64,000 nt of DNA from Galdieria partita. Lineage: Eukaryota; Rhodophyta; Bangiophyceae; Galdieriales; Galdieriaceae. The notes under the pieces were generated by a model. The model was not told the origin of the DNA, ran no database searches, and worked only from the letters and a program-made list of their open reading frames with translations. Positions 46,340-57,296 of this stretch are shown piece by piece. Where the stretch lies: positions 1 through 64,000 of the forward strand of contig BQMJ01000008.1 in assembly GCA_025991245.1 (NCBI GenBank), written 5' to 3'. A program made the translations under genes and the position numbers. Within the stretch, counting starts at the first letter, position 1. Each line of letters opens with the position of its first letter.

Positions 46340-49300
46340 CTAGTAGATATGAAGCTCCCACTTGTCGTTTCCATTCATAGGTGCTGCTTTCAATTTGAGC
46401 TTATTTATAAAAAGAACTCCATCACGGAACGAAAAGTTCACAGTAGTGTGGTTTAGGTATGAGGAGACATACACTCGATTTGGCTGCTGTTTCATTCCAT
46501 AGACAACTATCTTTTCGATCATCACCTCCGAACCAACAAATGACTTATTTCCAAGTGGGTGAACCATAACTTGCAAAGTACCCGTTGCGTTCCAAAGATA
46601 TTTTGCCAGCCTAAAGTGTCCTGATTCGTACAAGAAAGAATGACCATCATCTAAATAAATAATGCCTTTTGCTTGGCCATTGTGGTCCAACGCAATTCGC
46701 AATCCAACTGGATCTCTATCCATACAGATTGTAGAACGACGTGTTCTATTTCTGAATGGAACAATCGTCCCACCTCTCTGGAAAACTATGTGTCTTCCCA
46801 GTGGTGCAATGACCTGAGTGAATCCTCGTTGTCCTATACCCGCCATCTTCGACTCTGTTGCAAACAGATCGAACCACTGTTCCAGGTGAGAACTGTTACC
46901 AGGTGGAAGATATACTGTCCTCATAGAGGAATCTTTCTCCAGAATCGGTGCAACTAATAATGCATTGCCTATCATCCATTCTGTCTGTTCTTTCCAGGTT
47001 TTTCGATCAGATGAAAATTCCCAAAACAATGGTCGCATTGGAGGACCACAATTTTCAAAATCTGCTTCACAGTGACTACTACTGGAAGCAGCAAATAGAG
47101 TATACCAGTAAGGCATAAACTCATATCGTCGAAGTACCGCTTTCCTCATAAGCATAGTTGTTCGTTCATCAAACTCCCATGGTTCTCGACGTCTTGTGTC
47201 TTCGTGTGCATGTGCACGAAAAAAAGGTTGGAATGCTGCAGTCTCATACCAACGAATGAGTAACTCTGGGTCTGGATCAAAAAAGAATCCACCAACATCA
47301 GCGCCTGATAGAATCATACCAGAAATCTGAAGAGATAAGTGAAAACATTCAAAAAAAATAGCCAAAAGGCATACCTGCAGTGAAAGAATCATGGGAATGC
47401 TATAACGCAAGTGTTCCCAATTGGCTTGATTATCACCAGTCCAAACTGCACCATATCGATGGCTTCCTGTAAAGAAAGAACGTGACAGAACGAATGGCCT
47501 ATCGGAAAAATTTCTCGATTGCAATAAACCGTAATAAGTTGCTTTGTGCATGTAAAATCCGTACATATTGTGAACTTGACGATGTTCCCAACCATCCAAG
47601 TGACGCACTGACTTTGGAATGGTATTCTCAGGACCATCAAACACAGTTGGTTCATTCATATCAATCCAAGTATAAAGATTATCTCCAAAGTGAGGATAAT
47701 AGCGAGGATGAAATCTCTTTGACCACCAGTTCCTCACTTTGTCACTTACAAAGTCCAAATACGCACTGAGACCTGCCCAACACCAACCCGAATATTCTGC
47801 TTCGCTCTCGTCTTGTTTCCTTATGAAAAATTGATTTGTCTTTGCTTCACGATAAACAAAATAATCATTATCTACTTTGATATGAGGATCTACTATAGTA
47901 ACAAGTTTTCTTCCATTGTCTCCAATTTGTTTCAGTAGAGAAGAAGGATCCGGAAATTTCTCCATATCCCATGTAAAGTAGCGCTTACCATTGGTATGTT
48001 CAATATCTAACCAAATCACATCACACGGAATATTGAATTGATCAAACCGCTGGTTGACAGTTAAAGTGTCCATCTGGTCTCGATAATTCCATCGACTTTG
48101 ATGGTAACCCAGTGCAAATCTTTGAGTCATAGCTGGTCTTCCTGTAACAAGCAAATACTGATTGAAAACTTCTTGAGGAGTTTCACCTCCTGGAAATAGA
48201 ACAACATCCAATAAGCCAGTTTCTGAAATAAAATGGGAAGATAAACTGGTTTCTTGTGACCAATTGGAAGGAAATATGTCGACAAACGTTTCTGCTGCAT
48301 TCAGCCATAAACAGCCACTCGTCGATTTCTCCCCAAGAGCATATAAGAGAGGAATCGAACCATATAAGCCCAACGGCTTTTGAGTTTCATATTCAAAAAC
48401 ATCTAAATTGTAAAAACGGTATGGCTCTGAATACACTGAACCATAGAGGCTTTCCTTGGTAAAAGATAACGAAAGGTCTGCCGCTCTTTCAGCAAGTCCA
48501 TAAAAGTGTTCTCCTAAAGGAAAAGTAATATCCATGGCAACTGCTTCCAGACCTCGCTTCTTCTGATCCACATGGCCGTGTACATTTTCTTCGAAAGCAT
48601 TCTCACAATACGTTTGAAGCATGGAATCTACTGTAGTGTTCATGTCTTTTCCAAGCGAAATGTTATCAGAACGAATATTATCATCAAGAGATTCGCTGTT
48701 TGCTCTACTTTCTAGATTCGTCACTTGTAAAGAGGCACATAAGTGACTGGAATAGTCCTGTAATACTTCAAGCTTTGTCAGCTGATGATGATTCACAACT
48801 ACACTAGGATACAAGCTTTCATTATTGCTAAATAGAAGCAACTCCAAAGGAGAATACTTCAAAATCAATTTTCTACCCTCATTCCATAAGCAAGTTGCTC
48901 CATCTTCGCAATCAGCTGAACGATCAAAGTGTCCAAGAGGAAAGGGCTCGTTCAAAGCGTCTCTTGTGTCAAAACGTAAAAGAGGAGCTTCTTCTTCTGC
49001 AATTGTCAACCTAAAACTACCTCCTACATACAACGAAATTAAAAAGTTCTCAAGATTCGAGAAAAGAAAATAGATTACCAATGAGAGGAAATATTTGTAA
49101 GACAAGAACTGTAGATATGTTCCCAACACTGTATTCCAACTGTGCATTAAGCATATCCCCAATAACTCCTTCAACTGTAACTTTCTGTGCTTTTACTGAG
49201 GCTTCTTTAATGCGCATCTTGGGGTAAAATAGACTTGCTTCAACAAAAGCTTGATCCGTCGCTCTGTTTCTTCGACAAAAACTCAACTCTTCACATTTAC

Positions 49301-49478
49301 AAAGTTCCGACCACTTGGCACCATTAGAACAACTCACAGTATAAAGTAGAACAAAGATAATGACGAAAATAACTTTACTAAGAAGCATGTGACGAAATAG
49401 CCTCACGTACAAAATGGTTGATTTCAAACTCAATCCCTCTCCAAGTTGCATAGGAACAACACTCAATAGTTGAAGCAT
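46340..49478 (-). CDS. GH31 alpha-glucosidase, ER glucosidase II alpha subunit type
   Basis: A gene of at least three exons for a ~1,070-residue GH31 enzyme. A hydrophobic segment (VIFVIIFVLLYTVS, ~residues 36-49) precedes a Cys-rich KWSELCKCEELSFCRRNR that matches the glucosidase II alpha (GANAB) N-terminus. The catalytic domain has YHQSRWNYRD, DVIWLDIEHTNGKRYFTWD, the nucleophile Asp in WIDMNEPTVFDGPE, and the acid/base in GDNQANWEHLRYSI, followed by GADVGGFF. Glucosidase II trims Glc2-1Man9GlcNAc2 in ER glycoprotein folding. A start at 49,388 (MLLSKVIFV..) would give a standard cleavable signal peptide; 49,478 gives a longer leader. Introns: ~49,022-49,076 and an in-frame stopless one at 47,327-47,374 (48 nt). 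The site between SIPMILSLQ and ISGMILSGADVGG matches uninterrupted sequence in relatives. Confidence 0.9.
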
Positions 49479-49544
49479 ACTGTGAGGCTCAATTACAGCT
49501 ATTACAAACCTAAAGCTTCTAGTTTAAACTTTCCTACCCCTCCT

Positions 49545-51085
49545 TCAATGATGCCAAATCTTTACAGTCCGATCCTTACTTCCGCTTGCCACTTTACTTC
49601 CATCCGGGCTCCAATCCACCGAAAATACTTCATCGGCATGACCAGGAAGATTCAAACGCAGCTGATGCTTCGAAATATCCCATAGCTTGAGAGTGCTGTC
49701 TTTACTTCCACTAAGTAATAACCTACTATCAGGTGACCAACAAATCTTATTTTCAAAGTAAACTAATTTTTACAAAAATGCAAGTCATATGCATACCTGA
49801 TATACACAAGATACATGTCCACGTAAAACACATATAAAGGCTCCTGTCAGTCCATTCCAGATTCTTATGGAACGATCAAAAGAAGCACTAGCAATGAACT
49901 GCTGATTGGGACTAAAACATACCATATTCACCAGTTGCTGATGTCCTACCATGCGAGCAATGGGTTTATTTCCATTCTTCGGTATCCAAAGAAATAAAGT
50001 AAAATCATCACTTCCTGATACCAAACGCTCCTCACGTCCTAAAGAAACTCTTTTATAATTTTCTAGAGACTTTTGCTTCAACTGGTCCCGATACGAAGGA
50101 TCTATTCTACAGGGACTCTCAAAAGAAAATGAACCCACTCGGAGTGCATACTCAGTACTCAATGCCATGGTATTGACCCAGTGACCATGTCCATCTAAAC
50201 TATACACCAAAACACCTGTAGAAACATTCCAAACCTTGACAGAAGTGTCCTGTGAAGCCGAGTACAGTAAACCTTCACCACCCCACTTTATACAAGTGAT
50301 TCCTTTGGTGTGAGCTGTGAAAGTTTGCTCGCAACTACCAGTCCGACAATTCCATATTCGAACGCTACAATCCTTCGAACCACTGGCAAAACGTTCCGAT
50401 TCAACATTTAAATGCAAAGGTTCCCAGCAAAGGCTTGTGATCCACTTGCTATGCAGCTTCAACTGCTTACAAATCGACTGACCATTGGCGGGGTTCCAAA
50501 CAAAAATACAACCATTCAAGTCTCCAGTGACTATTTTCTGACCGTCAGGAGACCAAGACAAGCATAAAACCCAATTCTTATGACCCTCACAAGTTTTGAA
50601 GGGAGTTTGTGTTGTGAGATCCCAAAGTCTCAACGTCTTGTCACCGGAGCAACTTGCCAAACCCGTTCCATCCGGAGAAAATGCTACTCCTAGAACTGAT
50701 TCTTGATGTCCTGTCAAAGAGCCTTGACACCTAGAAACTGGGCGCACTACATATTGGGACTGTGGGTGGTAGTCTATCTTAATAGTCGTCTCTGGCGAAA
50801 TTTCCGGTTTGCTACTAAGGGTTGCAGCAATAGTTCCCCTAATCTCTTCATTCTAATAAAGCAAGTAAATAAGTTTTCACTAAAAATACAAAAACATACT
50901 TGAATATAGAAAGAGTAGGGGACGAGATCTTCGTTAGAAAGAAAGCTGTTTAAAATTCTCTCCAAGTGAGAAGCGTCTATACCAAAGGAAACATCGAAAC
51001 TTGGACCTGTTGCAGATCCATCTGGTGCAATGAACTGTACAATTCCAGTTTTATCAGCTAATGAGTTCGTATCAGAGCTTCTCAT
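49545..51085 (-). CDS. NLE1: Notchless homolog NLE1, ribosome biogenesis WD40 protein
   Basis: A three-exon WD40 protein. Exon 1 (from ATG 51,085) and the start of exon 2 carry an NLE N-terminal ubiquitin-like domain (TGIVQFIAPDGSATGPSFDV...). Then the linker YVVRPVSRCQGSLTGH opens an eight-blade propeller: VLGVAFSPDGTGLASCSGDKTLRLWD, HKNWVLCLSWSPDG, HSKWITSLCWEP and so on, ending in an exon (49,545-~49,755) that finishes VASGSKDRTVKIWHH. The RPVSRC linker and the N-terminal domain separate it from other WD40 proteins. NLE1/Rsa4 docks the Rea1 AAA-ATPase on pre-60S particles. An insertion with LKQKSLENYKRVSLGREERLVSGSDDF is also typical. It is head-to-head with the S1 gene, 66 bp apart. Confidence 0.92.
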
Positions 51086-51151
51086 AACGACTGATCAATG
51101 GGCGCTGTTTTAGCATTGCTAAAATGAAAATTGTGGACAGCTCTTAAAACT
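51086..51151. promoter_or_regulatory. 66-bp divergent spacer between NLE1 and the S1-domain gene
   Basis: The two start codons face apart with 66 bp between them. A small out-of-frame ATG at 51,124 precedes the S1-gene ATG at 51,152. No motif stands out. Confidence 0.45.
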
Positions 51152-51805
51152 ATGCTTAGAATTGGGTTTGTTCCTCTCTGTAGACTTTTGCAAGTTGTCG
51201 GATATAAAAGTCAGGATTCGTTAAGAACAAAACATTTCCGCATAAAAGAAAGGAGACAGTTACTGACAGGTTGTGTGATAAGAGGTATGCCTTTACGTAG
51301 AAATAGTCCTCTCACGTGGAGACCAGTTCGTGCGTGTGGGACGGAAGCACAAAGCTCAGAACAGTTTAGAAGGCACAACTCGTCAAAGGAATCAGGAAGA
51401 ATTCCCTTGAGTCAGCTTCGGTGCAGTGTTTTGTATGAGGGCAGAGTTACGAAATTGTTGAAGTATGGTTTTTTGGTAGACATTGGAGCACAGAGGAACG
51501 CATTTGTGCACATTTCTGAGATAAAAGCAGGATTTGTTACAAATCTTAGTAACGATGTGAAGTTGGGACAAAGAATATTCGTTGTTTTGCAGGAAATAAA
51601 GCCCATTGAAGGAAGGGTAGAAGCTTCGGTAAAGGCAGCTCAGAAAATGTTAGCTGCAGGAATATTCCATGTAGAGATATCACGTTTTATGGAGTGGGGC
51701 ACTATCGAAAAACAACCATACAAGGAAGTTTGTAACGGGATGGATAAATTTTATCAAGACGAAGACTTCACCGAGGTTTTTCTGAAAACAAGAAGATATA
51801 CTTAG
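51152..51805 (+). CDS. S1 RNA-binding domain protein, probably organellar
   Basis: A single-exon protein of 217 residues from ATG 51,152 (MLRIGFVPLCRLLQVVGY). The first ~85 residues are rich in Arg, Lys and Ser with almost no acids, like a transit or presequence. An S1 domain follows: LRCSVLYEGRVTKLLKYGFLVDIGAQRNAFVHISEI with KLGQRIFVVLQEI and RVEASVKA. The tail (MEWGTIEKQPYKEV...FLKTRRYT) is not recognised. Single-S1 proteins in plastids and mitochondria bind mRNA or ribosomes; I cannot choose between them. The earlier open-frame codons lack an ATG in frame. Confidence 0.75.
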   Translation: MLRIGFVPLCRLLQVVGYKSQDSLRTKHFRIKERRQLLTGCVIRGMPLRRNSPLTWRPVRACGTEAQSSEQFRRHNSSKESGRIPLSQLRCSVLYEGRVTKLLKYGFLVDIGAQRNAFVHISEIKAGFVTNLSNDVKLGQRIFVVLQEIKPIEGRVEASVKAAQKMLAAGIFHVEISRFMEWGTIEKQPYKEVCNGMDKFYQDEDFTEVFLKTRRYT

Positions 51806-51908
51806 AAATCTATTGATGCAGAAACAAATTTTTTTCTTATAACTAGTAACCTTTTGCAGGATCCTTACAAGATTTAATATTATTGCTAAACTTTCGAGTT
51901 GAAAGATT

Positions 51909-53208
51909 ATGATGAAACTGCAGATTTCACAATTCCAAACAATTGGTTTTGTTCAAGTGCCGCTCGGTCGGAAAACTTTTTTTGTCAAAGCAGTATTTCG
52001 TAAAAGTCTCAGTATGCAGGACAAAGGCCGTTGCATTGGCTCAAAACCTCTCTATACTCTCAAGGATTTCAAAAGTGCTTCTGAAGAACCTTCCCATCTT
52101 GTGGTTCTTGTTCATGGCTTGCACGGGTCGTCTAGAGACTTTCTTTTCTTGGAGAAGAGTTTGCTAGAGCAAGACGAAACAGGAAGTCTTGTTATTTTTA
52201 GACCTTCTGTTAACGAAGGAAAGACTACAGATGGTATATGTAAAGGTGGCTCTCGTCTTGCGGAGGCTGTAAGAGCTTTTTGCCCAAAGTACCCTTCCCT
52301 CAGGTCGATTAGTTTTGTTGGATTTTCGCTCGGTGAGTTTTGTTGGAGCGACAGAAAGTGGTCGTTAACATTCCACAGGGGGGTTGTATGTTAGATATGC
52401 TCTTTTCCTGTTGATGGATCAGTGTTCGCCTGAAAAGAGTTTGATATGTGGTCTTAATCCCCGTAATATTCTTCTTGTGGCATCGCCTAATCTTGGAGTA
52501 AGCGGATTCGGTCCTTTCAGATATTTCCCTAGAGTTCTTCAAGTATTTGATCTTAGTTTTATTTCTTCTTTTTGTTGACGAGAAATAGGTGGCGGTAGTA
52601 ACATTCTTAGGGGAAACTATAAGGGAATTGTTTTTGCTTGATAGAAGTATGACATCCGTGAAACGTTTGGTTGTTCTTTGACACGTTTATTGTTAGAAAA
52701 GTTTGATGGTTATGTTCCTTTATTGTGGGCAATGACAGAAGAGGCTTTCATAGCAGCTCTTGCAAAATTCCCGCGTCGGTTTTTATTTGCGAATGTTCGC
52801 TATGACGTTGAGGTGCCTTATGGAACAGCGGCTTTGCAACCTTCTATAAGGCATGTGCTTAACTCACCCGCACAGGCAGAGTCTAGTCTTGCAGTAAAGC
52901 AAACTTCGAATATGTGTATGTGGAGAAGATATTTGGAGCGTAGTTCAGGCTCCTCTAGTGTACCGTTCTCTCTTGGAAGGTATCTGCCAACTAAGTATGT
53001 TATGAAATTGGAGGAACTCATGGCTTTTCGCCTGAGAAGCCTTGACTGGTATCTTTTTGAAGTTGACTTTGGTTCTTTTTTGCCACCTGTACATGATAGT
53101 ATCGTAGCAGTTTCAAGAAATTCCTTCTTCGAAAGAATGTTTAGAAAGGGCAAAGAAGCAGTTGAAATTATCAGTTATTTAATTGTCAATGAAGAAACAA
53201 TTGCATAG
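51909..53208 (+). CDS. DUF676-type serine esterase / lipase
   Basis: A four-exon alpha/beta-hydrolase. HLVVLVHGLHGSSRDFLFLE (oxyanion region) is followed by the nucleophile elbow GFSLGG, which is split by a 46-nt intron (52,333-52,378), then LYVRYALFLL, PRNILLVASPNLGVSGFG, VAVVTFLGETIRELFLLDR, and KKFDGYVPLLWAMTEEAFIAALAKFPRRFLFANVRYDVEVPYGTAAL. The FANV..D..VPY.TA segment is the DUF676 signature with the likely catalytic Asp/His region. Family members hydrolyse lipid esters; the substrate is unknown. Other introns are ~52,553-52,598 and ~52,631-52,680. The N-terminus has no obvious signal peptide but resembles an Arg/Lys-rich leader. It lies in tandem between the S1 gene and a WD40 gene. Confidence 0.85.
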
Positions 53209-53263
53209 TTGTATGTAGAATAATCTCCCTGTAGTATAGTGGATTCTTAGTGTAGTTTCTAAC

Positions 53264-54277
53264 TTGTTTTATATATTGGATAGATGGAAGAGAAATTCTC
53301 CAATCGAAGCACTTCATTTGATGAAGCAATGCCGGTTAAAATTGGCCGGTCGCGTAACTGCCTCGAACTTTTGCAAAAGAGATCTTTCTATTGTAACTAA
53401 CTGTTATGTTCCCTCAAGTTGTGCTTCTTATTTGGAACTGTTTGAGCCTACCTTGGAAGAAGAGTCGAACGTAGTAAACTATAGTCGGAAAGCTTCGAAG
53501 CAAGTTGAGGAACCTGTTTCTAACATCATAACTTTTTCTCAAAATTCCAGTCCTTCTGATGGATTTTTTGTTGCAACTACGAATGGTAGTTTGAGCTGTC
53601 ATTCTTTTGATGAATCTGGTTTTCGTGAAGTTAGTTGTTGTGAGAACGCACACGAGGGAACTATACTTGCTCTGGATTACTGTTCAAAGAACAAGTTGCT
53701 TTATTCGGGTAGTCACGACGGTGCGCTTAAAGTTTGGGATGTTCGTTGTTTTTGTAAAAAAAGGGAGGCTCTGCTTTTTTCTCCTGCTTCCTTAGACTGT
53801 TGCTGTTGTATAACTCATAGCAATGTGAATGACTTGCATAAGGTCTTCGTGGGAACACAGAATGGTGACGTCTGTCTTTACGACACTAGAATCAACCGAG
53901 ATAACGCTCTTGAGAAATTTTCGTTTGGTGATTCCATTTCCAACTTGTTTGCAGTTGCAGCAAGTGTTTTAGTAGTGTCCACATTTAGTCAAGTTTACAA
54001 ACTGAATTTTCTCTTGGCGCATAATAGTCTTTTGTATCAGGATAGTAACACATGTATTGTTGGTATATCGGCCAACCAGTGCAATGAGTTGTCAATAGCT
54101 GATCGAACAAGACGCTTACTGCTTGTAAACTGTAAAAATAGTTCGGTCCAGAAAAATGTGTTTTCTAAAGGAAAAGGCTATTGGACCAAAGTGGGTTGGC
54201 ACTCAACACTTCCTGTGTACTCCGCAGTCAGTTACAAGTCTCTGGAATTCGGAGTATTTCCGCCCACTAGTGTTTAG
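53264..54277 (+). CDS. WD40 repeat protein of unknown role
   Basis: An open frame of ~337 codons with a few clear WD40 repeats: AHEGTILALDYCSKNKLLYSGSHDGALKVWDVR at the centre and KVFVGTQNGDVCLYDTR, plus weaker ones (GFFVATTNGSLSCHSF). It most likely forms one small seven-blade propeller. I cannot name the orthologue. The 5' end is uncertain: the frame has no ATG before Met at 53,321, and an ATG at 53,284 is in another frame, so either translation starts at 53,321 or a short upstream exon is spliced in. The tail (GVFPPTSV) ends at 54,277, 108 bp from the convergent gene. Confidence 0.7.
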   Translation: MFYILDRWKRNSPIEALHLMKQCRLKLAGRVTASNFCKRDLSIVTNCYVPSSCASYLELFEPTLEEESNVVNYSRKASKQVEEPVSNIITFSQNSSPSDGFFVATTNGSLSCHSFDESGFREVSCCENAHEGTILALDYCSKNKLLYSGSHDGALKVWDVRCFCKKREALLFSPASLDCCCCITHSNVNDLHKVFVGTQNGDVCLYDTRINRDNALEKFSFGDSISNLFAVAASVLVVSTFSQVYKLNFLLAHNSLLYQDSNTCIVGISANQCNELSIADRTRRLLLVNCKNSSVQKNVFSKGKGYWTKVGWHSTLPVYSAVSYKSLEFGVFPPTSV

Positions 54278-54385
54278 TATATTTCAGAGTCACTGATTGG
54301 AAGCTAACCTAGCAAAAGAGACTATTGGTGAACTTTGTCACTTATGAGGATACAAAATAGTTGCTCTCTCTATTGAAACATTCGT

Positions 54386-55015
54386 TTACTCCCGATAGAC
54401 CGTTTTCGAGCTTGTCAGCTGCAAAGTCTTCAATATTCCCAGACTGATAGAAGCGACAAAGAATAGCAAAATTAGTGGAGTAAAAAGCGGTTGCACGATT
54501 TTTATAGTTGCTTCGTCCACCAAAGCTGTAGTTGCTGTAATGAAGTCTTCAGAAGTCCCTCGTTCAAAACTTGCATGCAGAAAAGCATCAATACTCAAAA
54601 CGATCCCACTAAATACAAGTGAAATAACCAATACGGAACTTGTCATCAAAAGAGCGCTTTCAAAAGACCGTAACGTTGTTGCTCCAAAGCGTGAAACTAG
54701 CCTGTCATACGGTCCCAACTCCTCATATGCTTGTTCTGAGAAACGGCGTTTCTTTACTACACCAAACTTGGCCAAAGCTTCCTCTACCAACGTATCACTT
54801 CCTGTTTGCTCCGTTCCTTGTAAACTTTTCGTCTTTTGGCGAGCCTCTTCGTTTACTTCATTTTTATTTGTACCAAACCCACGTCTTCCTGAAGTTGGGT
54901 TTGTCTTCTTCATATAACAACGGTTCCTGAGTTGACAAGTTTGTCTAACACTATGGCAAATATGCTTCCCCTGTTTCCTGAGAAGTGTAGTGCCATAAAC
55001 AAAAAGGATGAACAT
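54386..55015 (-). CDS. Two-TM membrane protein with organelle-type leader
   Basis: A single-exon 209-residue protein from ATG 55,015 (MFILFVYGTTLLRKQGK). The first ~55 residues are Arg/Lys/Ser/Thr/Asn-rich, suggesting import into an organelle. The middle (GTEQTGSDTLVEEALAKFGVV) is polar, then YDRLVSRFGATTLRSFESALLMTSS leads into TM1 (SVLVISLVFSGIVLSIDAFL) and, after a short acidic loop, TM2 (IVQPLFTPLILLFFVASISLGI), ending LKTLQLTSSKTVYRE. I recognise the pattern as typical of conserved plastid or cyanobacterial small membrane proteins but cannot name the family. It converges on the WD40 gene. Confidence 0.65.
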   Translation of the reverse strand: MFILFVYGTTLLRKQGKHICHSVRQTCQLRNRCYMKKTNPTSGRRGFGTNKNEVNEEARQKTKSLQGTEQTGSDTLVEEALAKFGVVKKRRFSEQAYEELGPYDRLVSRFGATTLRSFESALLMTSSVLVISLVFSGIVLSIDAFLHASFERGTSEDFITATTALVDEATIKIVQPLFTPLILLFFVASISLGILKTLQLTSSKTVYRE

Positions 55016-55130
55016 AAAGACCAAATAGAATCAAAGCCACCAAATCTTATTTATATTGTATTTTGTGCACAAACAAAAGAACGACTAATTTGAATTACCC
55101 AATAAACCACATCAGCATAAAAATTTTGAG

Positions 55131-56023
55131 TTAGTAAGTCCCTTGTATGTATTCGTTCAGTTTCTTTGCTTCATGTCGATGTTCCTCAACAAGTTCTTTG
55201 ACAATATCTCCTATGGAAACCATTCCCATGACATTACCTTCGCTATCTATTACTGGAATATGACGAATTCTTTTTTGTGTCATTATTTCCATACAATCAT
55301 TAAGGGATGCTGAAGGATTGACACTGACAAGATTATTGGCGGAAGTCATTATGTCCTTTACATAGGTCGTTTTCGATGAACGACCAAGCAATACTATTTT
55401 TCGTAAATAGTCTCTCTCTGTAACAATACCTACAAAAAATTGAGTATTCAAACCATCAGTCGATATTTTCATATACCAAGAGGTTTTCCAGTAACGCCTT
55501 CATCATCTACATCAATAACTACTAGAGAACCAACGTTATTATCCACCATCTTCTTGATAGCGTCATATACCAAATCTGATGTCTAGTACTCAAGTAAATT
55601 GCCACAGTTATTGAACTAACAAACCTATTATGATACCTTGATGCGATAAAATTTTTCGCCTTTTACCTTCAAAATATCTCCAACTGTCTTTCCAGGAGCT
55701 GTCTCAACTGTGGAACTGGTATTCGATACTTGTCTCTTTGTAAAATTTGTTTTCCATCCTGTATAGGCAGGACTACTACTCAATGATAGACCAAACTTGG
55801 CTACAAGTGAACCAACAGAAACTTTCCCTGCAACAGAGGGAGAATACTGTTCAGGTAAATAACTAGAACCTTTTTTATACTGAAGTGAAACACCAGGTTC
55901 TTTCGAGAAGACTATCCTACAAGTCCGCTGAAGCAGCGGTGAATAAACTTCTTTCAAAACCATAGTTGACTGCACTGTACTTTGAACAAGCGACAAAGGA
56001 GATAAAGTCCTTATAGCGTACAT
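55131..56023 (-). CDS. CBS-pair protein, CBSX3-like
   Basis: A three-exon gene encoding a ~265-residue protein with two CBS domains. The leader (MYAIRTLSPLSLVQSTVQST, ~120 residues, basic and Ser-rich) suggests a mitochondrial presequence. CBS1 has VGDILKVKGEKFYRIKVS then DLVYDAIKKMVDNNVGSLVVIDVDDEGVTGKPLGIVTERDYLRKI. CBS2 has YVKDIMTSANNLVSVNPSASLNDCMEIMTQKRIRHIPVIDSEGNVMGMVSIGDIV, ending ..LNEYIQGTY. The order VTERDYLRKI...GRSSK and the terminal LNEYI.G.Y match plant CBSX3, which binds mitochondrial o-type thioredoxin. Introns are ~55,430-55,478 and ~55,577-55,640. Start is ATG 56,023; the open frame beyond lacks ATG. Confidence 0.85.
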
Positions 56024-57296
56024 TTTCAGAAAGACAGATCGAAATTTTGTCACGAGATTTGGATCTCAAAGATGGTGGAACTCAAAAGCAGATTCAAAAG
56101 AACAAATGTGTTCTCCACTTTATTTATCTAGTTTTACTAAAAGTAATTGTACATATCTTGAAACTCTCTCTTCAGAAGTTATTCAAGAAACTCAAAAAAG
56201 ATGACAAAATTTATACGAAAGACCACTATGTCAAAAATTATCTTTCACAGCATAAACCAAGTCTATTACGGATAGAAACACAGCAGATAACTGAACATCA
56301 TTCTCTCCAAAGAGAGAATAAAGTGAGACGTGAGTAAATACATCGTCACAATAACTGTCCTAACTGTCAATGCACTTAGTCGAGAAAACTAGCTACGACA
56401 CAACTTGACTTTGATTGAGAGTTTTTACAAACTGATTTCTTGAGTAATCATAAGATATTTGACAAGCTTGGGCAACAGCTAGGTAAAGAAGAAAAATAGC
56501 TTTTGTGATGGCACTGCAAGCTAAAATTTTGGATCCTTTCTTTCCATCACACTTTAAGAGGAAACCTTTGAAAGGTCATAAGGTTTGTCAACAAAATCAA
56601 TTCTTGAATGTATGAAATGCAAAGCACAAACAAAGAGAATATGAAACGTGATGTCAAACATTTTGTTTGACACGTTGGTTTCACAATCTTTCTCCTATAA
56701 AACTACTTATTCAATCTTGTTCTTTCTAGGAGAACTCAGCAAGTCCTAGAAGCGAAATAGAAAATTTTTCATATCTCTTTTCCATCCACATTCAGTCTGT
56801 TCCAAAGAAACTATCCGAAAAACCTTTCACTCTAAACTGACTAGAATGGTACTTCAGTGAAATCCTACAAGAATTCGATTAAGACTCATTGTTTATTTAG
56901 AAGATGAGACCAAGTTTACACTAACGTAACTTTCCACACAATGAAAATCACAAACGACCCATTCAAAGCTACTTTGCAAAGTTTCCCCAAGTTATTTTAA
57001 CGAATTGAATTCCTGAAAACTCTCAATCTTGCATGTGTATAAAGGATGATAAATAAGCCGCCATGTTTAGAAGACTTCAAAAAGAAGAGATAAGTTCAGT
57101 TTTACAACAAGGAAACTTTGCAGTTGTAGTGGAGTAAATTTTCGTAACCTCTTACATATATATTCTCTACAATACTCAAACTCGAGTTCAATCGGTACCA
57201 GCAAATACAAATAATGAAGCATTTTCTGGTGAACAACGAATTTCAAAATGCACAAGCCAATCTAAACTGAAATGCATCTTATCGATAAAGATACTG
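56024..57296. other. Intergenic ~1.27 kb, one weak small-gene candidate
   Basis: Between the CBSX3-like gene and PPCDC (both minus strand). 56,340-57,296 shows no ORF or repeat I can support. 56,072-56,340 on the + strand could encode a small basic protein if spliced (see findings), but the donor is weak, so I do not call it as a gene. Confidence 0.4.
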
